Source: Streptomyces fodineus (GTDB taxonomy: Bacteria; Actinomycetota; Actinomycetes; Streptomycetales; Streptomycetaceae). From it: DNA of 64,000 bases. Location: positions 4,526,001 to 4,590,000 of the forward strand of contig NZ_CP017248.1 of assembly GCF_001735805.1 (NCBI RefSeq), read 5' to 3'. A model generated the notes under the pieces. It worked only from the letters and a program-made list of their open reading frames with translations, searched no databases and was not told the origin of the DNA. This document shows positions 1 to 8,261 of the stretch, one piece after another; positions within the stretch are counted from its first letter, which is position 1, and each line of letters begins with the position of its first letter. The position numbers and the translations under genes are program-made.

Positions 1-579
1 GCGGACAGCGAACTTCTCCAGGGAGCGCAGGCCCGGGGTGGTCTTGCGGGTGTCGCGCACGCGCGTCTTGGTGCCCTCCAGCGCGTCCGACCACGCGCGC
101 GTGGCGGTCGCGATGCCGGACAGGCGGCACATCAGGTTCAGGGCGCTGCGCTCGGCGGTCAGCAGGTCACGCGTGCGCGTGGTGACCGACAGCAGCTTCT
201 GTCCGGCCTCGACCCGGTCGCCGTCCTCGACGTGCCGCTCGACCTCGAACTCGTCGGTGCAGACCACGGACAGCACGGCCTCGGCGACCCGCAGGCCCGC
301 CACGACGCCCGCCTCGCGCGCGGTGAAGTCGCCGGTGGCCACCGCCTCCTCGGGGATGGTCGCGACGGTCGTCACGTCCACGCCACCGTCCAGGTCCTCC
401 TGGATGGCCACGTTGGCGATGTCCTCGACCTCGACCGGGTCGAGCCCGGCGGCGGCCAGCAGCTCGGCGAGCGCGGGGTCGAGCCCGCTCTCCAGGTACT
501 CCTCGTCGCCCTCGGCGCCGCAGGCGCAGCCGTCGCCGCAGCCACCGGTGGGGGCGAGGGGAAGGTCGTCGGTGCTCAC
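1..579 (-). CDS. nadC: Nicotinate-nucleotide pyrophosphorylase (carboxylating), C-terminus beyond window
   Basis: Quinolinate phosphoribosyltransferase, converting quinolinate and PRPP to nicotinate mononucleotide in de novo NAD synthesis. Only the N-terminal part is present; the frame stays open to position 1. The visible protein starts with a Gly/Cys-rich stretch (GGCGDGCACGAEGDEE), then an N-terminal segment containing LLAAAGLDPVEVEDIAN, as in actinobacterial NadC. It lies about 20-30 bp downstream of nadB in the same orientation, which supports the assignment. The GTG at 579 sits 11 bases after AGGAG; a GTG at 588 is in frame but too close to that site. The GC-run Cys-rich N-terminus is normal for Streptomyces homologues as far as I know. 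The catalytic domain lies mostly within the visible part but was not checked residue by residue. Confidence 0.82.
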   Translation of the reverse strand, partial: MSTDDLPLAPTGGCGDGCACGAEGDEEYLESGLDPALAELLAAAGLDPVEVEDIANVAIQEDLDGGVDVTTVATIPEEAVATGDFTAREAGVVAGLRVAEAVLSVVCTDEFEVERHVEDGDRVEAGQKLLSVTTRTRDLLTAERSALNLMCRLSGIATATRAWSDALEGTKTRVRDTRKTTPGLRSLEKFAVR

Positions 580-608
580 GTTCGTCACTGCTCCTGGGCG
601 CTGGGGTG

Positions 609-2318
609 TTACCGGGTTGGGGGGAAGTCTGCGGTGTCCGTGGTGCGTACGGCCAGCGACCGGTCCGGATTGAGCCGTACGACGATGTGGCGCCGCCAGT
701 GGCTGTCGTCGCGCTCGGCGCTGTCCTCGCGCCAGTGGCAGCCGCGGGTCTCCTCGCGCAGCCGCGCGGCGGCGACCAGGACGCGGGCGACGCACAGGAG
801 GTTGGTGGCCTCCCAGGTGTCGACGCCGGGCTCGGCGGTCTTGCCGTTCTCCTCGAGGGCGTCGCGGGCGTCCGTGTGCAGCCGCTGGAGCTGTTCGGCG
901 GCGCGGGCGAGGGAGTCCTCGGAGCGCAGCACGCCGGCGCCCTCGGTCGTGATCCGCTGGATGGCGAAGCGGGTCTCGGGGGCGAGCAGCGGGTGCGCGG
1001 GCTTCTCCGGGTACGGCACCGGTGCGGGCACGCGCGCGTGGAGGCCGTTTTCCGCTCGGGTCTGCGCGATGTCGGCGGCGATGCGCTCGGCGTAGACGAG
1101 GCCTTCGAGGAGGCTGTTGGAGGCGAGCCGGTTGGCGCCGTGCACGCCGGTGCAGGCGACCTCGCCGCACGCGTACAGGCCGGGCACGGTCGTACGGCCC
1201 CGGGCGTCGGTGCGGACGCCTCCGGAGGCGTGGTGGGCGGCCGGGGCGATCGGGATGGGCTCGGTGAGCGGGTCGATGCCGTTGGCGCGGCAGGCGGCCA
1301 GGATCGTCGGGAAACGGTGCTCCCACATCTCGGCGCCGAAGTGCCGGGCGTCGAGGTACATGTGCTCGGCGCCCTGCTCCAGCATCCGCCGCAGGATGCC
1401 CTTGGCGACGATGTCCCGGGGTGCCAGCTCGGCCAGCTCGTGCTGCCCCACCATGAAGCGCACGCCGTCGGCGTCGACCAGGTGGGCGCCCTCGCCGCGC
1501 ACCGCCTCGGAGACCAGCGGCTGCTGGCCCTCGGCGTCCGGGCCGAGGAACAGCACGGTCGGGTGGAACTGCACGAACTCCAGGTCGGAGACCTCGGCGC
1601 CCGCGCGCAGGGCCAGCGCCACGCCGTCGCCGGTCGACACGGACGGGTTGGTGGTCGCGGAGAACACCTGGCCCATGCCGCCGGTCGCGAGGACCACCGC
1701 GGGGGCGTGCACGGCGCCCACGCCGTCGTGCTGGCCCTCGCCCATCACGTGCAGCGTGACACCGGCCGTACGGCCGTCGGCGTCGGTCAGCAGGTCCAGC
1801 ACGAGCGCGTTCTCGATGGTGTGCAGCCCACGCGCGCGTACGGCCTCCACGAGCGCCCGGGAGACCTCCGCGCCGGTCGCGTCTCCGCCCGCGTGCGCGA
1901 TGCGGCGCCGGTGGTGGCCGCCCTCGCGGGTGAGGTGGATGTCGCCCTCGTCGTCGGTGTCGAAGTGGGCGCCGGTGGAGATCAGCCGCCGTACGGCGTC
2001 GGGGCCCTCGGTGACGAGGATCCGTACGGCCTCCTCGTCGCACAGGCCCGCGCCGGCCACCAGGGTGTCCTCGAGGTGCTGTTCGGGCGTGTCGCCCTCG
2101 CCGATCGCCGCGGCGATGCCGCCCTGCGCCCAGCGCGTGGAGCCGTCGTCGAGGCGGGCCTTGGTGACGACGACGGTCGTCAGCCCTGCTGCCTGGCAGC
2201 GCAGGGCCGCGGTCAGGCCGGCCACGCCGGAGCCGACGACGACCACGTCCGCGGAGATGGCCCAGCCGGGCGCGGGCGCGTGCAGTCGTATGCCTGTGCT
2301 GGTGCCTGTGCTGGTCAC
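609..2318 (-). CDS. nadB: L-aspartate oxidase
   Basis: FAD enzyme that oxidises L-aspartate to iminoaspartate, the first step of de novo NAD synthesis. The 569-residue protein opens with a dinucleotide-binding motif (VVVVGSGVAGLTAALRC, about residues 20-36), followed by STRWAQGGIAAA and the substrate-site sequence REGGHHRRRIAHAGGD. ASGGVRTDARGRTTVPGLYACGE near residue 350 is the usual C-terminal FAD signature (in pieces: GLYACGEVACTGVHGANRLA). Length fits the family. Its GTG start overlaps the panC stop as GTGA, so translation is probably coupled. nadC follows. The same frame stays open upstream to 3377, but that part is a shadow of panC and was trimmed at the GTG. Confidence 0.95.
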   Translation of the reverse strand: MTSTGTSTGIRLHAPAPGWAISADVVVVGSGVAGLTAALRCQAAGLTTVVVTKARLDDGSTRWAQGGIAAAIGEGDTPEQHLEDTLVAGAGLCDEEAVRILVTEGPDAVRRLISTGAHFDTDDEGDIHLTREGGHHRRRIAHAGGDATGAEVSRALVEAVRARGLHTIENALVLDLLTDADGRTAGVTLHVMGEGQHDGVGAVHAPAVVLATGGMGQVFSATTNPSVSTGDGVALALRAGAEVSDLEFVQFHPTVLFLGPDAEGQQPLVSEAVRGEGAHLVDADGVRFMVGQHELAELAPRDIVAKGILRRMLEQGAEHMYLDARHFGAEMWEHRFPTILAACRANGIDPLTEPIPIAPAAHHASGGVRTDARGRTTVPGLYACGEVACTGVHGANRLASNSLLEGLVYAERIAADIAQTRAENGLHARVPAPVPYPEKPAHPLLAPETRFAIQRITTEGAGVLRSEDSLARAAEQLQRLHTDARDALEENGKTAEPGVDTWEATNLLCVARVLVAAARLREETRGCHWREDSAERDDSHWRRHIVVRLNPDRSLAVRTTDTADFPPTR

Positions 2319-3316
2319 GAGGCGACTCCGAGGGTTCCGAAGGTGAGAGGAAGGTTGTCGATCAGCCGGGTCGTGCCGACCCGGGCGGCGACGGCGAGGA
2401 CGGCCTCGCCGGTGAACTCGTCGCCGATCTCGGTGAAGTCGGAGGGGTCGACGAGCGCGAGGTAGTCCAGTTCGAGCGGCGGGGCGAAGCGGGCGGCCTC
2501 GTCCAGCACCTGGCGGGCGGCCGCGCGGACGGCCGCCGGGCCGCCCGGGGACGCCGTGGCGACCGCGTGCGCGTCGGCGGCCGCACGGGACTCCCCGAGG
2601 GCGCTGAGCGCCTCGGCACGCGCGTGCGTGGAGGGCACTTCGCGGGCACGCGCGCGCAGCGCTTCCTGCGCGGCGTGCCGGTCGCGGCCCGCGAACAGCG
2701 CGCGGGACAGCGCGAGCCCGGTCAGCCGCTCCTCCGGCGAGAGGTAGCGGTTGCGGCTGGACAGGGCGAGCCCGTCCGCCTCGCGCACGGTCGGTACGGC
2801 GACGATCTCGACGCCGAAGTTCAGGTCCCGCACCATGCGCCGGATCAGGGCCAGCTGCTGGGCGTCCTTCTGCCCGAACAGGGCCACGTCGGGGCGGGTG
2901 AGGTGCAGCAGCTTGGCGACGACGGTGAGCATGCCGTCGAAGTGCCCGGGCCGCGAGGCGCCCTCCAGGCGTTCGCCCATGGGGCCCGCGGTGATGCGGA
3001 CCTGGGGGGCGCCGCCGGGGTAGACCTCGTCCACGGAGGGCGCGAACACGACGTCCGCACCGGCCTGTTCGGCGACCTTCAGGTCGGCTTCGAGCGTGCG
3101 CGGATAGCGGTCCAGGTCCTCGCCCGCGCCGAACTGCAGCGGGTTGACGAAGACGGTGACGACGACCTCGCCGTCCGGTCCTGCGATCTCGCGCGCGGCG
3201 CGGACCAGGGTGGCGTGGCCCTCGTGCAGGGCGCCCATGGTCATCACGACGGCGCGGCGGCCGTGGCGCACGCGTGCGTGCAGCTCGTCGGCGGTGCTCA
3301 GCAGGGCGGTGGTCAT
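2315..3316 (-). CDS. panC: Pantoate--beta-alanine ligase (pantothenate synthetase)
   Basis: ATP-dependent condensation of pantoate with beta-alanine to give pantothenate. The 333-residue protein carries the family motifs: MGALHEGHATLVRAA near residue 27, FVNPLQFGAGEDLDRYPR, the FGQKDAQQLALIRRMVRDL region near residue 150, and SSRNRYLSPEER. The ATG at 3314-3316 overlaps the TGA of the upstream DUF2520 gene (ATGA), and its own stop overlaps the nadB start, so the three form a tightly coupled operon. The C-terminal part (about residues 205-255) is Ala/Arg-rich and looks longer than in E. coli PanC, a feature I would expect in actinomycetes. Confidence 0.95.
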   Translation of the reverse strand: MTTALLSTADELHARVRHGRRAVVMTMGALHEGHATLVRAAREIAGPDGEVVVTVFVNPLQFGAGEDLDRYPRTLEADLKVAEQAGADVVFAPSVDEVYPGGAPQVRITAGPMGERLEGASRPGHFDGMLTVVAKLLHLTRPDVALFGQKDAQQLALIRRMVRDLNFGVEIVAVPTVREADGLALSSRNRYLSPEERLTGLALSRALFAGRDRHAAQEALRARAREVPSTHARAEALSALGESRAAADAHAVATASPGGPAAVRAAARQVLDEAARFAPPLELDYLALVDPSDFTEIGDEFTGEAVLAVAARVGTTRLIDNLPLTFGTLGVAS

Positions 3317-4260
3317 CGCTCGTTCCCCTCGGTGCCGTGAGTGCTGTTCGTGCCGCCGGCCCCGTCGGCCAGCACACCGAGCAGGTCCTCGGCGAGTTCG
3401 GGTTTCAGCAGGCCGTGCGCGAGTGCCCGGTCGGCGGTCGCGCGGGCCATCGCGACGTAGCCCGCGACGGTCTGCGGGGCGTGTGCGCGCAGCTCGGTGA
3501 TGTGCGCGGCGACCGTGCCGGCGTCCCCGCGCGCGACGGGCCCGGTCAGCGCCGCGTCGCCCGAGCGCAGCGCGTTGTCCAGGGCGGCGCCGAGCAGCGG
3601 GCCGAGCATCCGGTCGGGCGCCTCCACGCCCGCGGTGCGCAGCAGGTCCATGGACTGGGCGACCAGGGTCACCAGGTGGTTGGCGCCGAGGGCGAGGGCC
3701 GCGTGGTAGAGCGGGCGGTTCTGCTCGCTGATCCACTCGGGCTCGCCGCCCATCTCGATGACGAGGGCCTGGGCGGCCAGCCGCAGCTCCTCGGGTGCGG
3801 TGACGCCGAAGGAGCAGCCTGCCAGGCGCTGGACGTCCACGGGGGTGCCGGTGAAGGTCATCGCCGGGTGCAGCGCCATCGGCAGCGCGCCCGCGCGCAG
3901 GGCCGGGTCGAGGACCCGTGCGCCGTAGCGGCCGGAGGTGTGCACCAGCAGCTGTCCGGCCCGTACCGCGCCGGTCTCGGCGAGGCCGGTGACCAGGCCG
4001 GGCAGGACGTCGTCGGGGACGGTGAGCAGCACCAGGTCGGCGCGTCTGAGGACCTCGGCGGGCGGCACAAGCGGCACGTCCGGGAGCATGGTCTCGGCGC
4101 GCCGCCGGGAGGCGTCGGAGACACCGGAGACGGCCACCGGGCGGTGCCCGGCCAGCTTCAGGGACGCGGCGAGCGCGGGGCCCACGCGGCCGGCGCCGAC
4201 GACGCCGACGGTGAGCCGCGCGGGGCGGTCCTTGAGGTCTTTCTGGTGGACTGTACTCAC
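3313..4260 (-). CDS. Rossmann-fold DUF2520 protein, panC operon
   Basis: 315-residue protein with an N-terminal NAD(P)-binding motif (VGVVGAGRVGPALAASLKLAG, first glycine near residue 20) and a C-terminal helical domain of the DUF2520 type (HPAMTF near 130, ALGANHLVTLVAQSMDLL near 190). The architecture resembles ketopantoate reductase and pyrroline-5-carboxylate reductase. It is the first gene of the DUF2520-panC-nadB-nadC operon and overlaps panC by four bases. A role in ketopantoate reduction or another step feeding PanC is an inference from this linkage; the family has no settled activity that I know of. The ATG at 4260 follows a run with little Shine-Dalgarno character. Confidence 0.85.
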   Translation of the reverse strand: MSTVHQKDLKDRPARLTVGVVGAGRVGPALAASLKLAGHRPVAVSGVSDASRRRAETMLPDVPLVPPAEVLRRADLVLLTVPDDVLPGLVTGLAETGAVRAGQLLVHTSGRYGARVLDPALRAGALPMALHPAMTFTGTPVDVQRLAGCSFGVTAPEELRLAAQALVIEMGGEPEWISEQNRPLYHAALALGANHLVTLVAQSMDLLRTAGVEAPDRMLGPLLGAALDNALRSGDAALTGPVARGDAGTVAAHITELRAHAPQTVAGYVAMARATADRALAHGLLKPELAEDLLGVLADGAGGTNSTHGTEGNER

Positions 4261-4445
4261 GCGACGGCGGCCTTCCCGTTCCAGTCCGCTCTGGGTACCG
4301 GACGATTTCTCGTCATGTTAACGCTATCTCGGTCCGGCGCCGATCGGTTGTCCACAGGCTGTGGGTTTCGCCACGTGCCGCGGCGGTTTCCCCCGCACGG
4401 AAACTCCGATGCCCCACCCGGCCGGGGGACGGCATGATCCCCGGC

Positions 4446-5627
4446 ATGAGCGATACGGCTGAGCAGAGCATCGGGCGGGACGGAGAACTACCGTCGCCGC
4501 AGGGGTGGCGGGAGCGGCGCGCGGCCGCCCAGCGGCAGGCACGGCGCACGCTGTCACGCGGGGGCTGGGGCGGCACCATCCGCGAACGCCTCGCGCATCT
4601 GACGGAGGCGGCACCCGGGGTGTACGACCTGGACGAGCCCGCCGATGTCTACGGCAACCGGATCGTGGCCGCCCTGGAGGAGCGGGTCGCCGTGCTGCTC
4701 GGCACCGAGGCCGCCGCGTTCTTTCCGACCGGCACGATGGCCCAGCAGGTGGCCCTGCGCTGCTGGGCCGGGCGCACCGGCAACCCGACGGTGGCCCTGC
4801 ATGCCCTCTCCCACCCCGAGGTGCATGAACGCAACGCGTTCAGCCAGGTCAGCGGCCTCCGCCCGGTGCGGGTGACCGACGAACCCCGGCTGCCCACGGC
4901 CGCCGAGATACGCGACTTCGAGGAGCCCTTCGGGGCGCTGATGCTGGAACTGCCCCTGAGGGACGCCGGTTTCGTGCTGCCCACGTGGGAGGAGCTGACC
5001 GAGGTCGTCGAGGCCGCGCGGGAGCGCGATGCGGTGGTCCACTTCGACGGCGCGCGCCTGTGGGAGTGCACGGACCACTTCGGGCGCCCTCTGGAGGAGA
5101 TCGCGGGCCTCGCCGACAGCGTCTATGTGTCGTTCTACAAGTCGCTCGGCGGCTTCGGCGGCGCGGCGCTGGCCGGCCCGGAGAGCCTGATCGAGGAGGC
5201 GAAGACCTGGCGGCACCGGTACGGCGGGATGATCTTCCAGCAGTTCCCGACGGCACTGTCGGCGTTCGTCGGGCTCGAACGGGAGCTGCCCCGGCTGCCC
5301 GACTACGTGCGGCACGCGCGCGTGGTGGCCGCCGCGCTGCGCGAAGGTTTCGCCGAAGCCGGGGTGCCGTGGGCCCGCGTACACCCCGAGGTGCCGCACA
5401 CCCACGAGTTCCAGGTCTGGCTGCCGTACGAGCCCGATGCGGCGACCGAGGCGGCCGTGCGCCAGGGCGAGGAGACATCGGTGATGCTCTTCGCGAACCC
5501 CTGGGACCGGCGAGGGCCCGGCATGGCGTGCACGGAGGTCGTCATCCGTGCCACGGGCCTGGAGTGGACGGCGGACGACGTACGGGCGGCCGTCGCCGAC
5601 TTCGTGACCCGCCTGCCCGCCCCGTGA
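4446..5627 (+). CDS. Threonine aldolase / beta-eliminating lyase family PLP enzyme
   Basis: Fold-type I PLP enzyme of the low-specificity L-threonine aldolase family, about 393 residues. Visible motifs are YGNRIVAALEERVAVLLG, FPTGTMAQQVALRCW, the Asp of HFDGARLWE that pairs with the PLP pyridine nitrogen, and the Schiff-base lysine in VSFYKSLGGFGGAAL near residue 231. It probably cleaves threonine or allo-threonine to glycine and acetaldehyde, but relatives act on other beta-hydroxy amino acids. Two in-frame ATGs compete: 4434, close behind GGGGGA, and 4446. I prefer 4446, because CATGAT at 4433-4438 could be a -10 hexamer for a leaderless message. It stands alone between the divergent pan/nad operon and a convergent small gene. 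Confidence 0.85.
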   Translation: MSDTAEQSIGRDGELPSPQGWRERRAAAQRQARRTLSRGGWGGTIRERLAHLTEAAPGVYDLDEPADVYGNRIVAALEERVAVLLGTEAAAFFPTGTMAQQVALRCWAGRTGNPTVALHALSHPEVHERNAFSQVSGLRPVRVTDEPRLPTAAEIRDFEEPFGALMLELPLRDAGFVLPTWEELTEVVEAARERDAVVHFDGARLWECTDHFGRPLEEIAGLADSVYVSFYKSLGGFGGAALAGPESLIEEAKTWRHRYGGMIFQQFPTALSAFVGLERELPRLPDYVRHARVVAAALREGFAEAGVPWARVHPEVPHTHEFQVWLPYEPDAATEAAVRQGEETSVMLFANPWDRRGPGMACTEVVIRATGLEWTADDVRAAVADFVTRLPAP

Positions 5628-5834
5628 TCACAGCGCGCGCGGGCGCAGCCACCGGCGCAGGGCGTACCGCACGCGCCCCCGCGCGGGTCGCTCGGCGATG
5701 ACCGCGTCGAAGCGCCGGCGGTCGCGCAGTGCACGCAGCAGATCGGCGTCGTGGCGGCCGGGCGCGGGCGGCTCCGGTTCGCCGAGCACGCGGGCGCGGT
5801 GGCTGTCGAGGAGGTACTGCTGGGTGATGCTCAT
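5628..5834 (-). CDS. Small conserved-looking protein of unknown function (68 aa)
   Basis: 68-residue basic protein beginning MSITQQYLLDSHRARVLGEP, Arg-rich at its C-terminus (GRVRYALRRWLRPRAL). It is not recognised beyond being a type of small protein often found beside ArsR/DUF5937-like regulators in Streptomyces. Coding is supported by strong third-position GC, an ATG behind a GAAGG sequence, and its exact abutment to the preceding gene: its stop is adjacent to the aldolase stop. It is divergent from the ArsR-type regulator at 6026, and the palindrome at 5960-5990 lies between them, so the two are plausibly controlled together. Confidence 0.65.
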   Translation of the reverse strand: MSITQQYLLDSHRARVLGEPEPPAPGRHDADLLRALRDRRRFDAVIAERPARGRVRYALRRWLRPRAL

Positions 5835-5959
5835 GGCGGATCGCCTTCTCGGAAGGTCTAGGGACTCTCGGTACGGGGACTGGTCACCGACGGATCGGTG
5901 ACCGTTCGGGCTCCGCGGCTGCCCGGTGTTCCAGGCTGCTCCCGGGCCGGGCGGCTGTC

Positions 5960-5990
5960 CCGTGGATTGACGGCTGCCGTCAATCCACGG
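5960..5990. promoter_or_regulatory. Perfect 14-bp inverted repeat, candidate ArsR-type operator
   Basis: CCGTGGATTGACGG (5960-5973) is repeated as its exact reverse complement at 5977-5990 around a 3-base centre (CTG). It sits between the divergent small gene (starts 5834) and the ArsR-type regulator (starts about 6026). The inner ATTGACGG/CCGTCAAT arms resemble dyads bound by winged-helix repressors. Binding by the neighbouring regulator is inferred. Confidence 0.6.
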
Positions 5991-6025
5991 CGGCGCTGTC
6001 AGTGGCGGGGTGCACGATGGAAGGC

Positions 6026-7129
6026 ATGAGCGTGAGCATCGACATCACCGGACTGCCACGGGAGCGGGTCTCCGTCGTGCCCTCTCCCTTGGCGGAGCTG
6101 GGGATGGCCCTGCACGCCCTCAGCGCACCCGGCCACCACCCGGGCCTGCAGGGCTGGGCGACCGCCGTCTCGTCCCGGCTGGACCCCTGCCTGGCCGACC
6201 GGCTGTGCGAGGCGGAATTCCTGTGGCAGACGACGTTCTCTGACGTCTTCGCCCCGTTCGCCGGCCTCCCCGGCGGCCGGGAGCTGCCCGGCGCCACGCT
6301 CGGCGAGGAACTGGACCAGCTGGACAAACTGACGGACGAACAGTTCGTCAGCGCCGCCCTGGAGTTCACCTGCCAGCTGCGCTACGACGTCCGTACTCCC
6401 AGCCCGCTGACCGACCCGGAACTGCGCCGCCGCTCCCTGGAGCTGGCCGCCGCGCGCGGTGCCGTGCAGGAGCGGTTCACACGCCGGCTGCTGGAGGACC
6501 CGCCGGTCGTCCGCGCCTGGTTCCGGCAGCTGATGCTCGACTGCGACGAGGCCTTCTTCGCCGACACCTGGGCCCGCCTCCAGCCCCAACTCGCCGCCGA
6601 CGCCCGGCACAAGACCGAGCTGCTGCGCCACAAGGGGCTCGGTGAAGCCCTCGCTTCCCTCTCCGAGGCCATCTCGCTGGACGAGGAGGCGGCGCTCATC
6701 ACGGTCGACAAACTCTCGGTGGGCCGCACCGCCACGGGCGACGGCGGCCTGGTCCTGGTGCCGACCAGCCTCGGCCGGCCGCACCTCCTGGTCCTGCACC
6801 GGCACGGCTGGCAACCCTCGATCACCTATCCGGCGAGCGGCACCCGCCCGCAGGCCCCCTCCGTCGAGCAGCTCACCCGCCGCATGGAGGCGCTGGCCCA
6901 CCCGGTCCGGATGCGGCTGTGCCGGCACCTGGCGCGGGCCCCGCACACCACGAGCGAACTGGCCGACGCGCACGGCATGTCCGCGCCCGAGATATCCCGG
7001 CACCTGGCGGTGCTGAAGAAGGCGGGCCTGATCACCAACTGCCGCCGCGGCCGGTACGTCCGGCACCAGCTGGACCTGACGGCGGTGGCCCGCCTGGGCA
7101 GCGACTTCATCGAGGGCGTCCTGCGCTGA
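6026..7129 (+). CDS. ArsR-type winged-helix regulator with long N-terminal domain (DUF5937-like)
   Basis: About 367 residues. The C-terminal 80 residues are an ArsR HTH: RMEALAHPVRMRLCRHL, then TTSELADAHGMSAPEISRHLAVLKKAGLI, whose recognition helix is SAPEISRHLAVLKK. The first 270 residues are a Streptomyces-type domain with no metal-binding Cys cluster, opening SIDITGLPRERVSVVPSPLAELG; I associate it with DUF5937. It probably represses itself and the divergent 68-residue gene through the 5960-5990 palindrome. Start choice: ATG 6026 is used. GTG 6032 is seven bases after GGAAGG and would remove two residues. No effector is apparent. Confidence 0.82.
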   Translation: MSVSIDITGLPRERVSVVPSPLAELGMALHALSAPGHHPGLQGWATAVSSRLDPCLADRLCEAEFLWQTTFSDVFAPFAGLPGGRELPGATLGEELDQLDKLTDEQFVSAALEFTCQLRYDVRTPSPLTDPELRRRSLELAAARGAVQERFTRRLLEDPPVVRAWFRQLMLDCDEAFFADTWARLQPQLAADARHKTELLRHKGLGEALASLSEAISLDEEAALITVDKLSVGRTATGDGGLVLVPTSLGRPHLLVLHRHGWQPSITYPASGTRPQAPSVEQLTRRMEALAHPVRMRLCRHLARAPHTTSELADAHGMSAPEISRHLAVLKKAGLITNCRRGRYVRHQLDLTAVARLGSDFIEGVLR

Positions 7130-7696
7130 GATGCCTCGCGGGGGGCAACGGTGGCCATGAGGGGCTCACACCGCCGCCCGCCACCGGAAGCTTCCCAAGC
7201 CGTACCCGGCCGACGTCCGGCACCGAAACCCACCGAGCCGTGACGCGGGGGGAGCCCACGCCGACGCCACCCGCAGCCGCTGCGGCTTGACCTCACCCAG
7301 GGGCCTGCGCCTATGCGGGCGACCGCCGACACCGCTCTGAGCCATGCCCGGGAAGGGCCCTGCCCGAGGCTTGCCCAGCCGTGGCCGGGCGGAGTCCCGC
7401 ACTCAGACCCCGTCGACGGGCGGGCCCCCGCCGCGCCGGGCGGGAAACCTGCGCGCCCGCAGCCGCTGCGACCTCAGCCGCGCCCGGGGGGTCTGCACCG
7501 ACGCGCGCCGCCGGGGCTTGCCCCAGCCGTGCCCGACCGGGGCCCTGCGATCAGCCCCGTCGGCAGCCGGTCCCCGCCACGCCCGACAGGAGCCTGCGCC
7601 CACGCCCTCCACCGGGACTTGCCGCCAGCCGTGGCCGGGCAAGCTCCTGTGCTGAGGCCCGTCGGCAGCCAGCCCCGGCCGCACCCGGCAGGAGGC

Positions 7697-7935
7697 CTGC
7701 GCCTACGCCCACAGCCACTGCGGCCCCAGCCACGCCAAGAGGGCCTGCACCTACGCCGCCCCGCCGACGCCGCTCTGAGCCATGCCCGGGAAGGGCCCTG
7801 CGCCCACGCCCACAGCCGCAGCGGCCCCAGCCACGCCAAGAGGGCCTGCACCTACGCCGCCCCGCCGACACCGCTCTGAGCCATGCCCGGGAAGGGCCCT
7901 GCGCCCACGCCCACAGCCGCAGCGGCCCCAGCCGC
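7697..7935. repeat. Tandem repeat, 101-bp period, about 2.3 copies
   Basis: The phrase CATGCCCGGGAAGGGCCCTG starts at 7781 and again at 7882, and the flanking sequence matches at the same 101-bp offset with a handful of substitutions. Copy 1 has CAGCCACTGCGG where copy 2 has CAGCCGCAGCGG. Because 101 is not a multiple of three, the repeat does not preserve a reading frame. Confidence 0.8.
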
Positions 7936-8240
7936 CCCCAAGGGGGTCTGCGCCGAGGCCGGTCCGTCGCTGCCTGCCTCAGCCAGGCCGGGCGGGATCC
8001 TGCGCTGAGGCCCGTCGGCAGCCAGCCCCGGCCGCGCCCGGAAGAGGCTTGCGCCCATGCCCGCGGCCACTGCGGGCCCAGCCGCCCCCAAGAGGGTCCG
8101 CGCCGACGCCGGTCCGCCGCTGCCGGCCTCAGCCGGGTCGGGCGGGATCCTGCGCCGAGGCCCGTCGGCAGCCAGCCCCGGCCGCGCCCGGAAGAGGCCT
8201 GCGCCCATGGCCGCGGCCACTGCGGGCCCAGCGCGCCTGC
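7900..8240. repeat. Tandem repeat, 150-bp period, about 2.3 copies
   Basis: GGCGGGATCCTGCGC occurs at 7991 and 8141, and CCCAGCCGCCCCCAAG starts about 7927 and 8077, so the offset is 150 bp. Differences are scattered single bases. The period is a multiple of three, so an open minus-strand frame (about 7852-8220) reads as a 50-residue repeat. No start signal or known domain supports it as a gene. Confidence 0.8.
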
Positions 8241-8261
8241 CCCGGCCCGTCGCCGCCGGTC

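Larger units (their letters stand above)
7130..8261. other. Gene-less, repetitive, extremely GC-rich interval
   Basis: About 1.1 kb between the ArsR-type gene and the NarL regulator with no convincing gene. Several frames on both strands stay open, but the translations are Pro/Ala/Arg/Gly low-complexity and lack start signals. The interval is built of imperfect repeats, including a 101-bp and a 150-bp tandem family listed separately. A short phrase containing CCATGCCCGGGAAGGGCCCT recurs at about 7341, 7780 and 7881. Whether it is transcribed cannot be told from the sequence. Confidence 0.7.

Noticed and set aside
7852..8220. 122-residue minus-strand repeat protein in the 7.1-8.3 kb block
   Set aside because: In-frame 50-residue repeats arise from the 150-bp DNA period, but there is no ribosome site, and neighbouring repeats are out of frame.
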